Made by a program: the position numbers and the translations under genes
Source: a candidate division TM6 bacterium GW2011_GWF2_43_87
GTDB taxonomy: Bacteria > Babelota > Babeliae > Babelales > Babelaceae
Direction: 5' to 3'
Assembly: GCA_001000065.1 (NCBI GenBank)
Contig: LCGZ01000001.1
Span: forward strand, 310,001-374,000
DNA length: 64,000 nt
Shown: positions 62,064 through 64,000 of the stretch, piece by piece
Layout: each line of letters starts with the position of its first letter
How positions within the stretch are numbered: the stretch's first letter is position 1
Notes under the pieces: model-generated
The model's input: the letters and a program-made list of their open reading frames with translations, nothing else
The model's database searches: none
Told to the model about the DNA's origin: nothing

Positions 62064-63485
62064 TTATTTTTTGCAAAAGCTCTTCATCTCATCAAGATTG
62101 ATTTCTCCAATACGCGGCCGCAAACTGGAAAACAACAGAACCGTCATTTGTAACAATCCCGGATGACGAGTGAAGAATAATTTAAGCGGGGTAGTTCCAA
62201 AAAATTTTGCGCATAACATCTCTTCACTCAGAGTCAATTCAAGCCCCTTAGGAACAACGCCAAGACTTTTGACAAATTTTTTACACAGTCGATACGTATC
62301 ACTCTTAGTCAACGTCTCTTCATCATTTAAAAATGCATCCACCTTATTTTTACGCACAGCCTCTTTAAACCGTGCAAAAAAATTAAAGCATTCATCCTGA
62401 AATGCGAGCATCAACTTCAAGTCAGCATCAGGCTTCCTAATCCGTTCAAGCGAAAACTTTTTGGGAAATGGTTTCATCTGAAAAAAACGCCTAAAAAAAG
62501 CCGAGCTATGTGTAAAACATTTTAACGCCCGGCGAGATACCTCAGCCCCCGATTCTATAAGTAAAGTTGCAACCTCAACCCGTTTTACTGATTTTACCGT
62601 ACTATCAAGTGGCGCAACCCCAAAGATCGACTTTGTATTTACCTTAGCCCCCTGTTTTATAAGAAGCTTTACAACGTCAACAAAGTTAGAAGAAGCTGCA
62701 CAATGAAGTGGGGTCCAGAGACCATTATTTTTAACATCAACAAATGCCCCTTTTTTGAGCAACATATGAACAGCCTCAATTCGATTTCCCTGCACCGCAA
62801 GATACAACGGAGTGCATCCCTCGCTATCCCACGCCTCAATGTTCGCCCCTTGTGTCAAAAGAAACTCAATCGATTCAAGCTTTCCACACAATCCAGCAAG
62901 ATGAAGTGGTGTACGCAAACAATCATCACGAACATCTATGCCAGACTTCATTTTAGACCATGCCAAGGCTATAATTTTTTCATTCCCCCCCATTGCAGCA
63001 TAATGGAGCAACGTACGCTTATGGTCGTCACAAGCATCCACCCTTGCCCCCTGTTCTATAAGAAATCGACAACCTTCTTCATATCCAAAAAAAGCAGCTT
63101 GAAGCAAAGGCGTTTTTCCCTCTACCCCCTTTGCCTCCATCTTCGCTTTCCTTTGCACAAGTACCTTAATTATCTCTACTTTTTCAACCCCCACCGCACA
63201 ATGAAGAGGCGACAGTTTTAACAGATTTCTTGCCTCAATAAAAGCCCCATTATCTAAAAGAAACTCCACAACCTCCTTGGTAGAATAAAGTGCCGCAATA
63301 TGCAGAGGAGTGTTGCCCCGCGAGTCTGGAAACCCCACAAAGACACCATTTTTCAAGCATTCACTTATGCCTTTTATATTCCCATCCCGTACATAATCAT
63401 GAATTAAATAGGCATTGCTAGTCTGTGCTGCACCTATCCACAAACACAAGGTCACCAGTCTTAAAACTAATTTTACACATGTCAT
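62064..63485 (-). CDS. Exported ankyrin-repeat protein with shared C-terminal module
   Basis: The ATG at 63485 follows GGGAG and begins a signal peptide (MTCVKLVLRLVTLCLWIG, ending TSNA); 473 residues, not the longer frame to 63578. About ten ankyrin repeats run from 25 to 340 (GNTPLHIAALYSTKEVVEFL; GCTPLYLAVQGNRIEAVHML). A linker follows, then a divergent form of the shared module (ECFNFFARF; MLCAKFFGTTPLKLFF near 422-437). It ends with a helix KSFCKK. It is single, facing left. Confidence 0.85.
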   Translation of the reverse strand: MTCVKLVLRLVTLCLWIGAAQTSNAYLIHDYVRDGNIKGISECLKNGVFVGFPDSRGNTPLHIAALYSTKEVVEFLLDNGAFIEARNLLKLSPLHCAVGVEKVEIIKVLVQRKAKMEAKGVEGKTPLLQAAFFGYEEGCRFLIEQGARVDACDDHKRTLLHYAAMGGNEKIIALAWSKMKSGIDVRDDCLRTPLHLAGLCGKLESIEFLLTQGANIEAWDSEGCTPLYLAVQGNRIEAVHMLLKKGAFVDVKNNGLWTPLHCAASSNFVDVVKLLIKQGAKVNTKSIFGVAPLDSTVKSVKRVEVATLLIESGAEVSRRALKCFTHSSAFFRRFFQMKPFPKKFSLERIRKPDADLKLMLAFQDECFNFFARFKEAVRKNKVDAFLNDEETLTKSDTYRLCKKFVKSLGVVPKGLELTLSEEMLCAKFFGTTPLKLFFTRHPGLLQMTVLLFSSLRPRIGEINLDEMKSFCKK

Positions 63486-63644
63486 AAAAGCTCCCTCGCC
63501 CCTGCCTTCAAACGTGATAAATATAAAATATTGACCACCAAATCGACTCAACCTATGTCTCTTTGCAATTACTGTCAAGGCGACCGTGCAATAACCTAGA
63601 AGAGGATGCCACTAAAAATCAAATGAAAAACCTGCTAGTTCATA

Positions 63645-64000
63645 CTAGTCTTCAAGCTGTTCAAAGCTTAAATCCAGAAGGTCAAATTGTTCCCACCCCA
63701 AAAGATCAAAATGCCACCATTCTGTATAAAGCGGTTCAAAGCCCTGTTTTACCATACTCTCTTCAAGCAATTTACAGTTTTTTGCAACACCCAGAGGCAT
63801 CCCAGCATAACAACGATGAGCTCTGTTGCTAAAATCATCAAAGCCTGATGGCATCTCAAGCTCTTGTCCCGTTTGCAGGTCAATAAGCGTAAGATCAACC
63901 GCCACACCTCGACTATGCCGGGAGCCTTCAACCAAGGTGCCGTCAGCACCTCTAATAGGTTCTAGAAGATAATGGGGATTAGGACAGAATTCCCAAAAAA
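63645..64000 (-). CDS. D-alanyl-D-alanine dipeptidase (VanX/DdpX-like), 5' end outside the window
   Basis: The frame is open to the window edge, with about 118 residues visible. It begins FWEFCPNPHYLLEP and contains the zinc-peptidase motif EGSRHSRGVAVDLTL (SxHxxGxAxD, with the H and D ligands) and TEWWHFDL (ExxH with the catalytic Glu and third ligand). These are the defining motifs of the M15D family, which cleaves D-Ala-D-Ala. In bacteria it is used for cell-wall salvage or vancomycin resistance; salvage is more likely here. It ends LDLSFEQLED, downstream of which lies the ankyrin gene. Confidence 0.88.
   Translation of the reverse strand, partial: FWEFCPNPHYLLEPIRGADGTLVEGSRHSRGVAVDLTLIDLQTGQELEMPSGFDDFSNRAHRCYAGMPLGVAKNCKLLEESMVKQGFEPLYTEWWHFDLLGWEQFDLLDLSFEQLED

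Overview
The window reads as a chromosomal segment of a host-associated, genome-reduced Gram-negative bacterium. Candidatus Dependentiae (TM6) is my best guess, by inference only. The reasons are eleven ankyrin-repeat genes or fragments in 64 kb, nearly all with N-terminal signal peptides; an exported F-box/leucine-rich-repeat protein; a beta-barrel outer-membrane protein and a TolC-type tripartite pump, which imply two membranes; nucleoside salvage (deoxynucleoside kinase); and an incomplete F-type ATP synthase cluster. No plasmid, phage, insertion-sequence or CRISPR hallmark was seen. Alternatives such as other amoeba-associated bacteria cannot be excluded without a marker-gene tree.

Layout. 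1-6312: start of an unidentified gene, a strong hairpin, and two large exported ankyrin proteins. 6736-8377: an exported hypothetical protein and an exported ParB-like protein, convergent around a bidirectional terminator. 8458-13096: three exported proteins in a row (two helical-repeat proteins, then F-box/LRR). 13223-17732: a four-gene MacAB-TolC-like efflux operon. 17827-22115: a possible RecO-like protein and a giant MscS-type channel. 22134-23596: a small membrane protein and a GerMN/amidase-like cell-wall protein with altered zinc ligands. 23724-27745: two duplicated ankyrin genes flanking a 74-residue secreted protein; all three share one C-terminal tail. 28034-33931: housekeeping genes (OPT-type transporter, groES-groEL, FKBP lipoprotein, ribulose-phosphate epimerase). 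33941-37036: ankyrin, exported HD-domain and short ankyrin genes with a 61-bp direct repeat. 37458-41473: tRNA-Arg and the operon dNK-atpE-atpF'-atpF-atpH-atpA. 41640-45463: outer-membrane barrel, exported hypothetical protein and exported EEP-family hydrolase. 45530-48563: ankyrin genes with a head-to-head truncated junction. 48711-59896: three members of an unrecognised secreted family (motif KRTFSQFS), interspersed with an EamA transporter, an ankyrin gene, recD2, a small secreted protein and an AlkD-like glycosylase. 60115-64000: an AAA/DUF4143 ATPase, a small secreted repeat protein behind a strong promoter, a last ankyrin gene and a VanX-like dipeptidase cut by the window end.

How the genes may work together. 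Two layers are visible: ordinary metabolism and maintenance, and a large exported set built from eukaryote-like interaction domains. The strongest new observation is that seven of the ankyrin proteins, otherwise divergent, share one C-terminal module (about 100-150 residues, centred on a pattern like LCxxLCxKxPFxL, with a downstream RFxDI pattern in most). This suggests a common partner or function attached to variable ankyrin arrays. A second unnamed family (KRTFSQFS) is being duplicated in the same neighbourhood. Many gene starts were moved inward from the longest open frame because a good Shine-Dalgarno site and signal peptide sit at an internal start codon.
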